A stretch of DNA of 64,000 bases. Origin: Paraburkholderia sp. BL23I1N1 (GTDB lineage: Bacteria; Pseudomonadota; Gammaproteobacteria; Burkholderiales; Burkholderiaceae). The notes below the pieces were generated by a model. That model had not been told where the DNA came from. It did no database searches and saw nothing but the letters and a program-made list of their open reading frames with translations. Position 1 is the stretch's first letter. Each line of letters begins with the position of its first letter. The stretch lies in NCBI RefSeq assembly GCF_003610295.1, contig NZ_RAPV01000001.1, forward strand, positions 2,418,001 through 2,482,000, read 5' to 3'. Shown piece by piece: positions 52,821 through 62,054 of this stretch. A program made the translations under genes and the position numbers.

Positions 52821-53156
52821 CGCAATCCTGGTTCCGGGGCCCCGCTGCGGCTTCATGCGAATCACTCGCATGAGACCGCCGACGAGAGCCACGTGTCATG
52901 CCGGCCCAACGCGCGGAATGCGCAGGCGCTGTCGACCACGCACCCTCCCGCCGCGCAGCCACCGTCATGACGCTTACCTCTGGATTTAACGGCGGCGCAG
53001 CAGGTTTCTTGAGCGTTTATTGAATTGGCGCGGATTCGCAAGCTTTTTCATGCATCCAGCATGCAGCGACATGAGCGCGAACCCGCGTGCATGGGCTTGT
53101 TACGGTGCCTCCTGCCGTGCGTATTGCAGTGCGTTGCGATACCGACGGCCTGGCGC

Positions 53157-54119
53157 TTACTTCGTCACCAGGTCGCACGGCGTTTCCACCACGCCGGACA
53201 ACTGCGATTGTTTCTTGTGCTCACTGATCGCCTTCAGCGCGGTGTCGATGCCGAAGACAGCCTGCTTGGCGGCGTACTGGTCGGCGGTGGCGAGAACGCG
53301 GCCGTCCTTGAGCATCGGCTTGATCGCGTTGATGTTGTCGTAGCCGACCACCAGCACCTTGCCCCGCTTACCTGCCGCGCGTACCGCCGAGACCGCGCCG
53401 ATCGCCATATTGTCGTTGCCGGCGAGAAGCGCCTTCAGGTTCGGATACTCATTGAGCATGGCCGAAGCCACCGCGTTGCCCTTGTCGATTTCCCATTCGC
53501 CCGATTGCACCGACACGACCTTGGCGCCGACGGTCTGCATGGCGTCCTTGAAGCCCGCGGTGCGTTGTTGCGCGTTGGTGGTGGTCGACACGCCTTCGAT
53601 AATGCCGACCTCATCGCCCGCCTTCAGCTTTTTGGCCAGATAATCGCCGACCTTCTGCGCGCCCTTGCGGTTATCCGGGCCGACGAACGGCACGTTCAGG
53701 TCTTTCGACTTGAGCACGTCCGGGTCGAGCCGGTTGTCGATATTCACGACGATGATGCCCGCGTCGATGGCCTTCTTGACGACCGGTACCAGCGCCTTCG
53801 AGTCAGCCGGGGCCAGCACGATCGCATCGACCTTCGAGACGATCATCTGTTCGACGATCCGGATCTGGCTCGCGGTATCGGTCTCGTCCTTGATGCCGTT
53901 GGTGATCAGGTCGAACTGCGAGGCATTGTGCTTCTGGTAGTCCTTCGCACCGGTTTCCATGGTCAGGAAGAACTCGTTCGCGAGCGACTTCATCACCAGC
54001 GCAACCTTCGGCTTATGAGCGGGCGCCGCTTGTGCGTAAGCGGAGGAAAACGGCAAAGCAGCGGTGACGGTGACGAGAACGGCGGCCGCCAGCAAGCGGC
54101 GGCGAATGCGATGGCTCAT
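53157..54119 (-). CDS. rbsB: Sugar ABC transporter substrate-binding protein (RbsB-like)
   Basis: A 320-aa periplasmic binding protein with signal peptide (about 1-30, cut after AYA). It has family motifs ALVMKSLANEFFLTMETGAKDYQ, DAIVLAPADSKALVPVVKKAIDAGI, VNIDNRLDP, FVGPDNRKGAQ and GYDNINAIKPMLKDGR. It likely binds ribose or a similar pentose or hexose. GGAGAG precedes the ATG. A perfect LacI-type operator lies 70 bp upstream. It looks intact although the ATPase and permease genes downstream are damaged. Confidence 0.92.
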   Translation of the reverse strand: MSHRIRRRLLAAAVLVTVTAALPFSSAYAQAAPAHKPKVALVMKSLANEFFLTMETGAKDYQKHNASQFDLITNGIKDETDTASQIRIVEQMIVSKVDAIVLAPADSKALVPVVKKAIDAGIIVVNIDNRLDPDVLKSKDLNVPFVGPDNRKGAQKVGDYLAKKLKAGDEVGIIEGVSTTTNAQQRTAGFKDAMQTVGAKVVSVQSGEWEIDKGNAVASAMLNEYPNLKALLAGNDNMAIGAVSAVRAAGKRGKVLVVGYDNINAIKPMLKDGRVLATADQYAAKQAVFGIDTALKAISEHKKQSQLSGVVETPCDLVTK

Positions 54120-54188
54120 GCATCTCTCCAGGATTTATCGGGCTCGCAAGCAGGCAAGCCGTATTTTTTGTTCTTCGCGAACCGATTT

Positions 54189-54204
54189 TCGCAAACGTTT
54201 GCGA
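54189..54204. promoter_or_regulatory. LacI/RbsR-type operator
   Basis: TCGCAAACGTTTGCGA is a perfect 16-bp palindrome with the central CG of LacI-family operators, 70-85 bp before the binding-protein gene. Confidence 0.8.
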
Positions 54205-54347
54205 GGCCTATTCTCAGCGCGCCCGGTTCGGACTGTCAACGACTCACGGTGTTGCGGTGCACCGGTACGCGCAAAGTGTGTCGATGCTGGACTTTTATTG
54301 CGTACGGTGCACGCGGGAACAGCGCTGCGCGATGGGCTACCGGTGTC

Positions 54348-55325
54348 TCAAAGCCAGCCGGACTTACGGAAGCGCCAGAACAGGACCAGATCGACGGCCA
54401 GCATCACGGCGATACAGACCGGGTAACCATACTTGTAATGCAACTCGGGAATGCTCTGGAAGTTCATCCCGTAGATGCCGGCGATCATGGTCGGCACCGC
54501 GAACAATGCGGCGAACGAGCCGAGCCGCTTGGTCACTTCGTTTTCGGCCAGCGAGATCATCCCCAGATTGACCTGCACCGCGGTCACCACCATTTCGCGC
54601 CGGCCGTCGATGATTCTGACGATCCGCTCGAGATGGTCGTAGACGTCGCGGAAATAGGCTTGCATGCCTTCGCAGATGCTCGGAATGCGGCCGCCCGTCA
54701 ATTTGCCGATCGCTTCCTGCAGCGGAGCAATGTGGTGCTGCAAGATCACGAGACGACGTTTCAACGAGTACAGATCCTCGATGATCACCCGCGATGCCGC
54801 CGAATTGTTGCGCTCGAAGATGCGGTCTTCGAGTGCTTCGATCTCGGCGTTCATCGCCTCGACGATCGGGAAATAGCGATCGACAATGTCGTCGGCCAGC
54901 GCGTACAGCACGAACGCCGAGCCTTCCTTGAGCACTTGCGGCTCGCGCTCGCAACGGGCGCGAACGTTCTGGAAGCCGGCGCGCGTGCCGCGGCGCACCG
55001 ACAGCACGTAGTTGTGCCCCACGAACACGTCGACCTCGCCGATCAGCAGTTCGCCGTCTTCGTCCATTTCCACGGTATGCATGACGGCGAAGAGCGACTC
55101 GCCGTACTCCTCGATTTTCGGACGCTGATGGCCATTTTGCGCATCTTCGATCGCGAGTTCGTGCAGGCCGAACTCGTGTTGCATCACGGCCAGTTCGTCC
55201 GGCTCCGGGTCTTTCAGCGCGACCCAGACGAAGCATTCGGGCCGCGCCACGTAGTCGCTGATGCTGTCGATATCGATGTCAGCCAGCTTCCGGCCGTCCT
55301 GGTAGGCGGCACAATTGATCAGCAT
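54348..55325 (-). CDS. corA: CorA-family magnesium/cobalt transporter
   Basis: A 325-aa CorA. A soluble N-terminal domain (about 1-245) has the family helix EDLYSLKRRLVILQHHIAPLQEAIGKL. Two C-terminal helices follow, with the pore motif YGMNF before the second, and the basic C-terminus FWRFRKSGWL. It conducts Mg2+ and possibly Co2+ or Ni2+ as a pentamer in the inner membrane. AAGGAAATT precedes the ATG at 55325; the frame is open to 55454 but lacks support. Confidence 0.95.
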   Translation of the reverse strand: MLINCAAYQDGRKLADIDIDSISDYVARPECFVWVALKDPEPDELAVMQHEFGLHELAIEDAQNGHQRPKIEEYGESLFAVMHTVEMDEDGELLIGEVDVFVGHNYVLSVRRGTRAGFQNVRARCEREPQVLKEGSAFVLYALADDIVDRYFPIVEAMNAEIEALEDRIFERNNSAASRVIIEDLYSLKRRLVILQHHIAPLQEAIGKLTGGRIPSICEGMQAYFRDVYDHLERIVRIIDGRREMVVTAVQVNLGMISLAENEVTKRLGSFAALFAVPTMIAGIYGMNFQSIPELHYKYGYPVCIAVMLAVDLVLFWRFRKSGWL

Positions 55326-55519
55326 GTTGAATTTCCTTGAAAACGGAACAGACCGGCCGGCTTCGCGTCGTGGGCAGCCCCGGCGGCCGATCTGCATGGT
55401 CGAATACGCGACAGCCGCCATGTTAAGGGCAGTGCGTGAACGTAATGTATCCATTTGTTAAAGCTTGGGTGCGGCGGTGGTGGCGGGCGCGGTTCGTCAC
55501 CGCCTGTCGCGGTCCTGCG

Positions 55520-55975
55520 CTATTGGGCAACCCTGCGCAATGCGATGCGGTGCGCTTCGTCGAAGGTGACCGACGCGCGGTTCGTATAGCGCGTGTCGGC
55601 CGTGACCGTAAAGCGCATCTCCACGACCGGATCGAATTGCGTGGAGACACCGATACGATGCACGGCCGGACTCAGATAGAAGACCACATGTTCGCCGTTC
55701 ATCAGATCGGTGACCTGCTCGCCGTCGATATACACCAATGCATCGCGGAACCGGACCATAACGTCGTGAGAGCGTTCGCGCCGCACGTCCACGGCAACCA
55801 GTCCGGTGCCGGGCTCGGTATAACCGGGCTGGACAATGCGCGCTTGCGGCACCGCCTTGAACGGAACGGGTTCGGCAGGGGTCGAGGCGCAACCGGCGAG
55901 CGACGCGATGGTGAGCGAGCCGATAACCCACGCAAGCAGCGCGGCTATGCAGTAAAAGTGCTGGCGCATCGGCAT
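55520..55975 (-). CDS. Lipoprotein of unknown function
   Basis: A 151-aa protein with GGGAGA before the ATG and a lipoprotein signal (hydrophobic WVIGSLTIASLAGC, Cys about 29). The mature part is predicted beta-rich, with VAVDVRRERSHDVMVRFRDALVYIDGEQVTDLMNGEHVVFYLSPAVHRIGVS; it is similar in style to small PEGA-like or DUF2846-type envelope lipoproteins. Probably attached to the outer membrane. It lies upstream of corA on the same strand with a 194-bp gap. Confidence 0.82.
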   Translation of the reverse strand: MPMRQHFYCIAALLAWVIGSLTIASLAGCASTPAEPVPFKAVPQARIVQPGYTEPGTGLVAVDVRRERSHDVMVRFRDALVYIDGEQVTDLMNGEHVVFYLSPAVHRIGVSTQFDPVVEMRFTVTADTRYTNRASVTFDEAHRIALRRVAQ

Positions 55976-56267
55976 GCTGGGTCTCCCGTGTGGTTGCTGG
56001 TGTTGCTCTTGTTGCCATTGTTATAGGCGTATTGCGCCTTCCTGGCCGGACGGCCAGTTATCTATGCGCCCCCGCGCCCTCTTGCACAGGAAAGCGTTCT
56101 TCTTCATGATCGCTGCAAAGTGCCGCGCTGTGGGCGCCGTGTGCTGCGGATTTACCCTCAGACCCGCCGCGCGCTACTTTGGTTTGCCGGCAAGTTTGCT
56201 TCTCTGTACCGGCCATGCGCAACGCTTCATCGCCTGCCTCGCCGGACATACGACCAAGGAGACTGCA

Positions 56268-56417
56268 ATGTGGTATTTCACCTGGATTCTCGGCATCGGC
56301 GTGGCATTGGGCTTCGGCATCATCAATGTGATGTGGCTGGAGGCCGGCGGCAAATTCGCCCGCGACCCGCAGGCCGCGGGCACCCCACCCGCCACACCCG
56401 AGGACACGTCTTCGTGA
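56268..56417 (+). CDS. cydX: CydX-like small subunit of cytochrome bd oxidase (orphan)
   Basis: A 49-aa protein starting MWYFTWILGIGVALGFGIINVMWLE, the single-helix CydX/YbgT signature (MWYFxWILG), then a Pro/Ala-rich tail. CAAGGAGAC precedes the ATG. CydX normally follows cydAB and is needed for bd oxidase stability. Here no cydAB is adjacent; instead its stop codon overlaps a P-loop kinase gene (GTGA). It may serve a bd oxidase encoded elsewhere, or have a new partner. Confidence 0.82.
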   Translation: MWYFTWILGIGVALGFGIINVMWLEAGGKFARDPQAAGTPPATPEDTSS

Positions 56418-57031
56418 CCCACCTGGTGTTCTTTTGTGGCCACGCCGGTACCGGCAAGACCACCCTGGCGAAGAAGCTGATCGGCCCGCTCATGCAGGCG
56501 AGCGCCTCGCCCTTCTGCCTGCTCGACAAAGATACGCTGTTCGGCGGCTACAGCGCGGCCGCCATGGGCATGCTGACCGGCGATCCGAACGACCGCGACA
56601 GCCCGCTTTTCCTGCAGCACCTGCGCGACCCCGAGTATCGCGGCCTGCTCGACACCGCCCGCGACAATCTCGAACTCGGCATCAGTGCGCTGGTGGTCGG
56701 ACCGCTGTCGCGCGAGGTGCGCGATCGGCGCCTGTTCGATCGCGCGTGGCTGGGCATCGGCGCGGACGTGACGCTGCGGGTGGTGTGGATCCACACGTCG
56801 GAAGAGACAGCGCGTCAGCGTATCGTCGACCGTGGTAATCCGAACGATGCCTACAAACTCGCGCATTGGGACGAGTACCGGCAGCGCCGCTTCTTGCCGA
56901 GCAGCGAGATTTGCAAAGATCTGGTGATGTTCGACAACACCGCGCCAGGCCGCGCGGACTACGAAGCGTTGCTCGCACAACTCGTAGGCGAGCCGCATGG
57001 GTCGTCGACGATGCCGCCGCTGCCTGTGTAG
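56414..57031 (+). CDS. P-loop AAA-type kinase (zeta/ATP-binding protein)
   Basis: A 205-aa nucleotide kinase-like protein starting at GTG that overlaps the cydX stop by 4 bp. Walker A is GHAGTGKTTLAKKL near the start; DKDTLFGGY suggests a substrate loop; RQRIVDRGNPNDAYKLAHWDEYRQRR holds the lid arginines. It fits small kinases related to adenylylsulfate, gluconate and zeta-type kinases. The substrate is unknown. Its coupling to a cydX-like gene is unusual. A terminator follows. Confidence 0.82.
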   Translation: MTHLVFFCGHAGTGKTTLAKKLIGPLMQASASPFCLLDKDTLFGGYSAAAMGMLTGDPNDRDSPLFLQHLRDPEYRGLLDTARDNLELGISALVVGPLSREVRDRRLFDRAWLGIGADVTLRVVWIHTSEETARQRIVDRGNPNDAYKLAHWDEYRQRRFLPSSEICKDLVMFDNTAPGRADYEALLAQLVGEPHGSSTMPPLPV

Positions 57032-57061
57032 CCGCGGCGTTTCAAACGCTTTCAAACGCAA

Positions 57062-57084
57062 AACGCCCCGCATGGCGGGGCGTT
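57062..57084. terminator. Terminator between convergent genes
   Basis: AACGCCCCGC / GCGGGGCGTT is a perfect 10-bp stem with a 3-nt loop. A and T flanks allow use from both sides. Confidence 0.85.
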
Positions 57085-57185
57085 CATCAAACGGCCTTCT
57101 ACGAGGCTTTTTTCATTGCACACGGCAGTCATTGCAGCGTGGTCGCACGGCCCTCGGATTTGAGCCTCAACGCGACAGTCGCGGC

Positions 57186-58283
57186 TTACACCGTTGCCAT
57201 TGCATCCAACGACTGCCCTTCGTACAACTGGCCAAACCGGTTCGCGAGGAAGTCGCGCAGCGACACCTGCTCCTGGCGCACGAAGCCGCTTTGCGGCAGC
57301 TTCTGCTCACGGAACAGATCGAGCACCGCGCACATCGCGCCGGCAGTGGTGATCTGGATCGCGCTCATCGGCACGCCGCACACCGTCTTCGCGAAGATCT
57401 TGCGGGTGAACACTTCCTGCACCAGTTGACCGTCACGCATGCCGGACACGGTGATGAACACCAGCACGACGTCTTGCGCGGTCGCGGGCACCGAGCGGCG
57501 CATGATGGTCTTGAGCGTATCGCGGTCGCTCGAAAGACGCAGGTCCTCCAGCAGGAACTGCATCAGGTTGCGATGGCCCGGATAGCGCACCGACTTGTAG
57601 TCGAGCGATTCGACCCGGCCCGCCAGCGTTTCGCATAGCGTACCCAGGCCGCCGGATGTATTGAAGGCTTCGTATTCGGTACCGTCGAGCGAGAAGTGTT
57701 CGAGGCCCTCGAGCGGCTGCACCCACTGCGTACGGCTGTCGCGAATCGCTTCGCACGGCTGGCAGTATTCGTTGATCAGGCCGTCGACGCTCCACGTCAG
57801 ATTGTACTTCAGCGCGTTGGTCGGGAACTCCGGCAGCGCGCCGACGCGCATCTTGACGTCGCGGATTTCGGTGAAACGGTTCGCCAGTTCATGCGCGGCA
57901 ATACCGATGAAGCCCGGCGCCAGACCGCACTGCGGCATGAAGGCGTGATCGGCGTCGTCCGCGATTGCACGAATCGCGCTGGTGGCGCGCACGTCTTCGG
58001 TCAGGTCGAAATAATGAACGCCAGCGCCCTTGGCGGCCGTGGCCACGCTCACCGCCAGGTAGTACGGCAGCGCGTTGATGAGCGCGTCGAAGCCTTGAAT
58101 GGCGGCACGCAGCGCGGCGGCGTCGGCGGAATCGACGCGGCGCGTCGGGATGCCCTGGGCGGCGAGCTTATCGAGCGCATGCTGATCGCGGTCGAACGCG
58201 ACGACGTCGTAGTCGCCGGTTTCGCGCAACATATGGGCGATGGTGTGACCGATCAAACCTGCGCCAACAATGGCTACTTTCAT
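57186..58283 (-). CDS. Saccharopine-dehydrogenase-like oxidoreductase
   Basis: A 365-aa protein with a Rossmann NAD(P)-binding start (MKVAIVGAGLIGHTIAHML), NALPYYLAVSVATAAKGAGVHYFDLTED (typical of saccharopine dehydrogenase/lysine 6-dehydrogenase relatives), and MPQCGLAPGFIGIAAHEL. GGAGAAGCG precedes the ATG at 58283. The family oxidises or forms saccharopine, or oxidises lysine at C6. Together with the upstream Lrp-type regulator this suggests lysine or other amino-acid catabolism, but the substrate is not shown. Confidence 0.87.
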   Translation of the reverse strand: MKVAIVGAGLIGHTIAHMLRETGDYDVVAFDRDQHALDKLAAQGIPTRRVDSADAAALRAAIQGFDALINALPYYLAVSVATAAKGAGVHYFDLTEDVRATSAIRAIADDADHAFMPQCGLAPGFIGIAAHELANRFTEIRDVKMRVGALPEFPTNALKYNLTWSVDGLINEYCQPCEAIRDSRTQWVQPLEGLEHFSLDGTEYEAFNTSGGLGTLCETLAGRVESLDYKSVRYPGHRNLMQFLLEDLRLSSDRDTLKTIMRRSVPATAQDVVLVFITVSGMRDGQLVQEVFTRKIFAKTVCGVPMSAIQITTAGAMCAVLDLFREQKLPQSGFVRQEQVSLRDFLANRFGQLYEGQSLDAMATV

Positions 58284-58507
58284 ACGCTTCTCCATTTTTT
58301 CTGTGTGCTGTCTCCAGCTTGGGAAGTGCGCGGCGCCTAGGCGCCGCGCCCGGCGGGCTGAACCCTTGAGACACAGTTTAGGGAGAAGCAAAAACAGTTC
58401 ATACGCGCAAAATGCTGCGCTATGACCATGAATTTCGACGTTATGACGATTAAATCAGTCGATATGTCGAAAACATGTTAAAACGGCGTAAAAATTGGGC
58501 TGCGGAA

Positions 58508-58966
58508 TCACACCGTGCCGCGGTCGATCTTGCGCGCGAGGATGATCGACGTCGTGGTTCGCTCCACGCCTTCCAGACCGCCGATCTCGTCGAGCAGATC
58601 GTTCAGGCGGTCGGGCGAATCGGCGCGCAGCCACGCGACATAGTCGAACTCGCCGCTCACCGCGCATAGCAATTGCACCTCGGGCATCTTGCCGAGACGT
58701 TTCTGCACGGCCGGCCCGTACTTCGGCGCGATGATGATGCCGACGTACGCCTGGATGCTCGAGTCGAGCACGTCCTGGCCGAGCCGCACGCTATAGCCGC
58801 CGATCACGTTGCTGCGCTCGAGCCGCGCGATGCGGGCAATGACGGTGGTGCGCGCCACATCCAGTTGACGCGCGAGATTGGCGACGCTCTCACGGGCGTT
58901 GGCTTGCAGCAGCGCAACCAGGTTGCGGTCGAGGTCGTCGAGTTGGTCGAGGCGCGGAGGTCTCAT
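58508..58966 (-). CDS. Lrp/AsnC-family transcriptional regulator
   Basis: A 152-aa regulator. The winged helix at the N-terminus contains LDDLDRNLVALLQANARESVANLARQLDVARTTVIARIARLE. The RAM ligand-binding domain contains SIQAYVGIIIAPKYGPAVQKRLGKMPEVQLLCAVSGEFDYVAWLRA. It lies 224 bp upstream of the saccharopine-dehydrogenase-like gene, same strand; the A/T-rich gap (about 58390-58490) may contain its sites. Confidence 0.93.
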   Translation of the reverse strand: MRPPRLDQLDDLDRNLVALLQANARESVANLARQLDVARTTVIARIARLERSNVIGGYSVRLGQDVLDSSIQAYVGIIIAPKYGPAVQKRLGKMPEVQLLCAVSGEFDYVAWLRADSPDRLNDLLDEIGGLEGVERTTTSIILARKIDRGTV

Positions 58967-59047
58967 CGGGAGCAGGAAGTTGGTCAGCAGTGGAGCGGAT
59001 TATCGCGTGTCTTGGGCATCGGGCGGCAGGCAGAGGAACCCGAAGGA

Positions 59048-59932
59048 TCACACCCCGAACCGTTCGATCACGAAATCGATGAAGCTGGTGAGCTTCGGCG
59101 TGGCGCGGCGATCGCGTGGATAGACCAGATGAACGGGTGCGCCTTCGGGCAAATAGTCTTCCAGCACCGAGACCAGTTCGCCGCTGGCGATCTCTCGTGC
59201 CAGCAGCGCTTCGGGCTGCAGCACCAGTCCGAAGCCGCGCAATGCGGCCACCTTTAGCGCCTGGCCGTTGTTCGCCCGGAACCGTCCGGCGCGGAGCTGG
59301 TTTTCGTCCGCGGTCTCGCCGCCTAGTCGCCACAAACCCTCGCGGCCCCAGTGCAGAAAGCCCAGGCATTCGTGCTGCATGAGATCGGCCGGCGTGCGCG
59401 GCGTGCCGGCCCGCTCCAGATAGGCGGGCGACGCGCATGCGCGCATGCGGTAAGGCTTCAACGGTCGCGCGACGAAACTGGAATCCGGCAAATGGCCAAT
59501 ACGCACCGAGGCATCGAAGCCCTCTTCCACCAGGTCGATCACGCGATTCGACAGATCCAGTTCGAGGCTTACATCCGGCCACGCGGTCAGGTAGTCGGTC
59601 ATCGCCGGGGCGAAGACTTCGACGCCGTATGTCAGCGGCACCGTCACCTTCAGCACGCCGCGCGGTGCGGCCGCCATGGCCTCGGCGAGAGACTCCGCCG
59701 CTTTCACATCCGCGAGAATGCGCCTGCACTGCTCGTAATAGTGCCGGCCGATTTCAGTCAGGCTCTGACGGCGCGTGGTGCGCGTCAGCAGCCGCGTCGC
59801 GAGCCGGGTTTCGAGCGAACGGATGTGTTTGCCCACCATCGCGGACGAAATGTCAAATCGCTCGGCCGCCGCGGTGAGGCTGCCCGCCTCGACCACCGCG
59901 ACGAAGATTTCCATGCTGACGAATTTGTCCAC
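59048..59932 (-). CDS. LysR-family transcriptional regulator
   Basis: A 294-aa LTTR of the CrgA-like subgroup, HTH SLTAAAERFDISSAMVGKHIRSLETRLATRLLTRTTRRQSLTEIG, effector domain with GVLKVTVPLTYGVEVFAPAMTDYL and EGFDASVRIGHLPDSS. It starts at GTG with AGGAAATAG upstream; an ATG six codons later is possible. It is divergent from a Spy/CpxP-like gene 187 bp away, a candidate target. Confidence 0.92.
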   Translation of the reverse strand: MDKFVSMEIFVAVVEAGSLTAAAERFDISSAMVGKHIRSLETRLATRLLTRTTRRQSLTEIGRHYYEQCRRILADVKAAESLAEAMAAAPRGVLKVTVPLTYGVEVFAPAMTDYLTAWPDVSLELDLSNRVIDLVEEGFDASVRIGHLPDSSFVARPLKPYRMRACASPAYLERAGTPRTPADLMQHECLGFLHWGREGLWRLGGETADENQLRAGRFRANNGQALKVAALRGFGLVLQPEALLAREIASGELVSVLEDYLPEGAPVHLVYPRDRRATPKLTSFIDFVIERFGV

Positions 59933-60119
59933 CCGCTATTTCCTGTTCGTTTCGGTTGTAAGCGTTTGTCGCACAAGAGCCGCATTGTAGGGATATCGTG
60001 ATACTAATAGCGGCGACGGCGAAGTGGGCAGCCGGCTACCTTGCGTCGCTATGCTGGCGCACGTTGGGCCGCTCGCCATGCTCGCCTTGTCCTAATTCGA
60101 ACAGACATCAGGAGTTTCG

Positions 60120-60629
60120 ATGAAAAAAGCACTCGTATTGCTGGCCACCGCAGTCGCCATGAGCGGCGCATTCGCACAAACTTCCGCTCCGGCGTCGGCG
60201 CCGATGGCCGCCTCGGCTTCAGCACCCGCCGCAAAAGCTGGCCACGAGCGCAATGTCGAAGACCGTATCACCTACCTGCACACGCAGTTGAAGATCACGC
60301 CGGCGCAGGAGTCGCAATGGAACGCTTTCGCCGACGTCATGCGCAACAACGGCCAGACGATGGGCCAGTTGTTCCAGCAGCGCAAGGCTGACACGAACCT
60401 GTCGGCGCTCGACGACATGAAGCAGTACGCGACGATCGCGCAAGCGCATGCGGACGGCATGAAGAAACTGGTCGATGCATTCGATCCGCTGTACACCAGC
60501 TTCTCGCCGGAACAGAAGAAGCTGGCCGACGTGACGTTCCACCAGGGCGGCCCTGAAGGCGGCCATCGTCACCATGGCAAGGGCGGCAGCAAGAAGGCGC
60601 CGGAGAGCGATGCGACTGTGAAGCCGTAA
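60120..60629 (+). CDS. Spy/CpxP-like periplasmic protein (LTxxQ motif)
   Basis: A 169-aa secreted protein. Signal peptide about 1-19 (GAFAQ), an Ala/Pro/Ser-rich linker (20-40), then a helical domain with LKITPAQESQWNAF and FSPEQKKLADVTF, two LTxxQ-type motifs. A His/Gly/Lys-rich tail follows. Spy-type proteins act as ATP-independent periplasmic chaperones and metal-stress factors. Ribosome site CAGGAGTTTCG. Terminator 36 bp after the stop. Confidence 0.88.
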   Translation: MKKALVLLATAVAMSGAFAQTSAPASAPMAASASAPAAKAGHERNVEDRITYLHTQLKITPAQESQWNAFADVMRNNGQTMGQLFQQRKADTNLSALDDMKQYATIAQAHADGMKKLVDAFDPLYTSFSPEQKKLADVTFHQGGPEGGHRHHGKGGSKKAPESDATVKP

Positions 60630-60664
60630 GCACCTGACTGCAGGTTTTTGCTGCACGGTTGATA

Positions 60665-60705
60665 GCGCGCGGCGCGGGTTTTCGCGCTGCGCGCCCGGTT
60701 TTTTT
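60665..60705 (+). terminator. Intrinsic terminator after the Spy-like gene
   Basis: GCGCGCGGCGCG / CGCGCTGCGCGC pair over 12 bp with one mismatch, then CCGG and seven T. The rest of 60706-60981 shows no gene. Confidence 0.82.
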
Positions 60706-60981
60706 GCCGTCGGGCGGCGGGATATCCGAGGGCCTACGGCGCCGGTTTCAGGCTAATCAGCCGCACCACATGGCGCTTTATGTCTGGGTATGCGCTTCGC
60801 ATCCGGACACCGCAAGCCGCTCGGATCGGCGAACGTGGGATCAAGCCTGATCTGTTCGCCGCCTTCCCCGCCAAAATCAAAACGAGCCGATCTTCAAATG
60901 CATCTGGCATGATTGCGGGTACGTGGCGTCAAGACTCAAAGTTTCGGCGCGGCGGTCAATCTCTCCACACCGACTCGCTTC

Positions 60982-61419
60982 ATGACCGAACTCAAAAATC
61001 TCGATCTGAGTAAAGATGCCGACGCCCAACGCGTCGTCAAAAACGAAACCGTGAGCGTTGAATTCGCTGCCGCCGAAGGCGAACTGATGAGCCTGGAAGG
61101 CCCGAACCGCTATGCCCGCGGCGACGCGCTGATCACGGGTTCAACGGGCGACCGCTGGGTCGTCTCGCGCGAACGCTTCGATGCAAAATACCTGCCGGAA
61201 GACAGCGGTCTCGCTCATGGCGAACCGGGCCCATACCGTAACCGGCCGGCCGTCGTGCTGGCCAAGCAGATGAACGAAGCGTTTTCGCTGGCCCGCTCAG
61301 CGAGCGGCGGCGACGTGCTGCACGGCGCCGCCGGCGACTGGATCATGCAGTACGCCCCCGGCGATTACGGCGTGGTGCAGGCCGCACGCTTCGCGAAGGT
61401 TTATCGGCTCGCCGATTGA
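60982..61419 (+). CDS. PGDYG-domain protein
   Basis: A 145-aa soluble protein starting MTELKNLDLSKDADAQRVVKNETVSVEFAAAEGELMSLEG. The middle has GDALITGSTGDRWVVSRERFDAKYLP; the end has GDWIMQYAPGDYGVVQAARFAKVY, the PGDYG motif that names a small family of unknown function found in proteobacteria. I chose the ATG at 60982; the frame is open upstream to 60913. Function unknown. Confidence 0.82.
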   Translation: MTELKNLDLSKDADAQRVVKNETVSVEFAAAEGELMSLEGPNRYARGDALITGSTGDRWVVSRERFDAKYLPEDSGLAHGEPGPYRNRPAVVLAKQMNEAFSLARSASGGDVLHGAAGDWIMQYAPGDYGVVQAARFAKVYRLAD

Positions 61420-61544
61420 GTCGTAGTTGTGACCCGCAGCAGTGACCCGCAGCCGGTGAATCGTGGCCAGCTGACCGTAACAATCCCAGCCGCACTCAGG
61501 GCCGCCTTTTTAGCCAATCGGCCGAGGGTCCTGAGCCAATCGCT

Positions 61545-61910
61545 TCAAGCGAACTCGTCGCCGAGATCCACCGTCACATCGCGCGGCACCGCCTCGCGGT
61601 TCGCGTACTGCTCTTCGAGCGAACCGATGCTCGCTTCGACATACGCCCGCAGCACCGCGAAACTCCGGCCACGCAGCCGTACCGGCAACGCCCGATAACG
61701 CGCCAACGCCGTCGGCGCAATCACCACGGTCATCACGATACGGCGTGCAGCCGCACCGAAACGCATGGCAACCCAGTGAATCGCCAACGTCGGCGTACCG
61801 TCTTCGCCCGCCCGCTGGATGAACTGTGTCTGCTCGGGAAACAGATCGCTGATGACGCGCGCCAATTCCTCGAACTCGGGATTCGCGCAGTCGTATTGGT
61901 AAGCTTCCAT
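61545..61910 (-). CDS. Hypothetical protein (possibly DUF3022)
   Basis: A 121-aa soluble protein: EAYQYDCANPEFEELARVISDLFPEQTQFIQRAGEDGTPTLAIHWVAMRFG, then RRIVMTVVIAPTALARYRALPVRLRGRSFAVLRAYVEASIGSLEEQYANRE. It resembles a Burkholderia-restricted family that I recall as DUF3022; I cannot confirm this. Monocistronic, function unknown. Confidence 0.72.
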   Translation of the reverse strand: MEAYQYDCANPEFEELARVISDLFPEQTQFIQRAGEDGTPTLAIHWVAMRFGAAARRIVMTVVIAPTALARYRALPVRLRGRSFAVLRAYVEASIGSLEEQYANREAVPRDVTVDLGDEFA

Positions 61911-62054
61911 GAAGTGTGCCGAAAAGATGAGCCTGATCGATGTACCGAAAGGGTACGCCGAAAGTTAGAGAATCACGGGTGGTCTGTGTAGCAAGCAGAT
62001 CGTGAGCGACTCATAAGGGGCTCACAACGGACTCACAAGCGGCCCACAACACGC

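Noticed and set aside
53025..55340. 771-codon plus-strand frame across rbsB and corA
   Set aside because: Runs antisense through two well-supported genes and their promoter; His/Arg-rich shadow.
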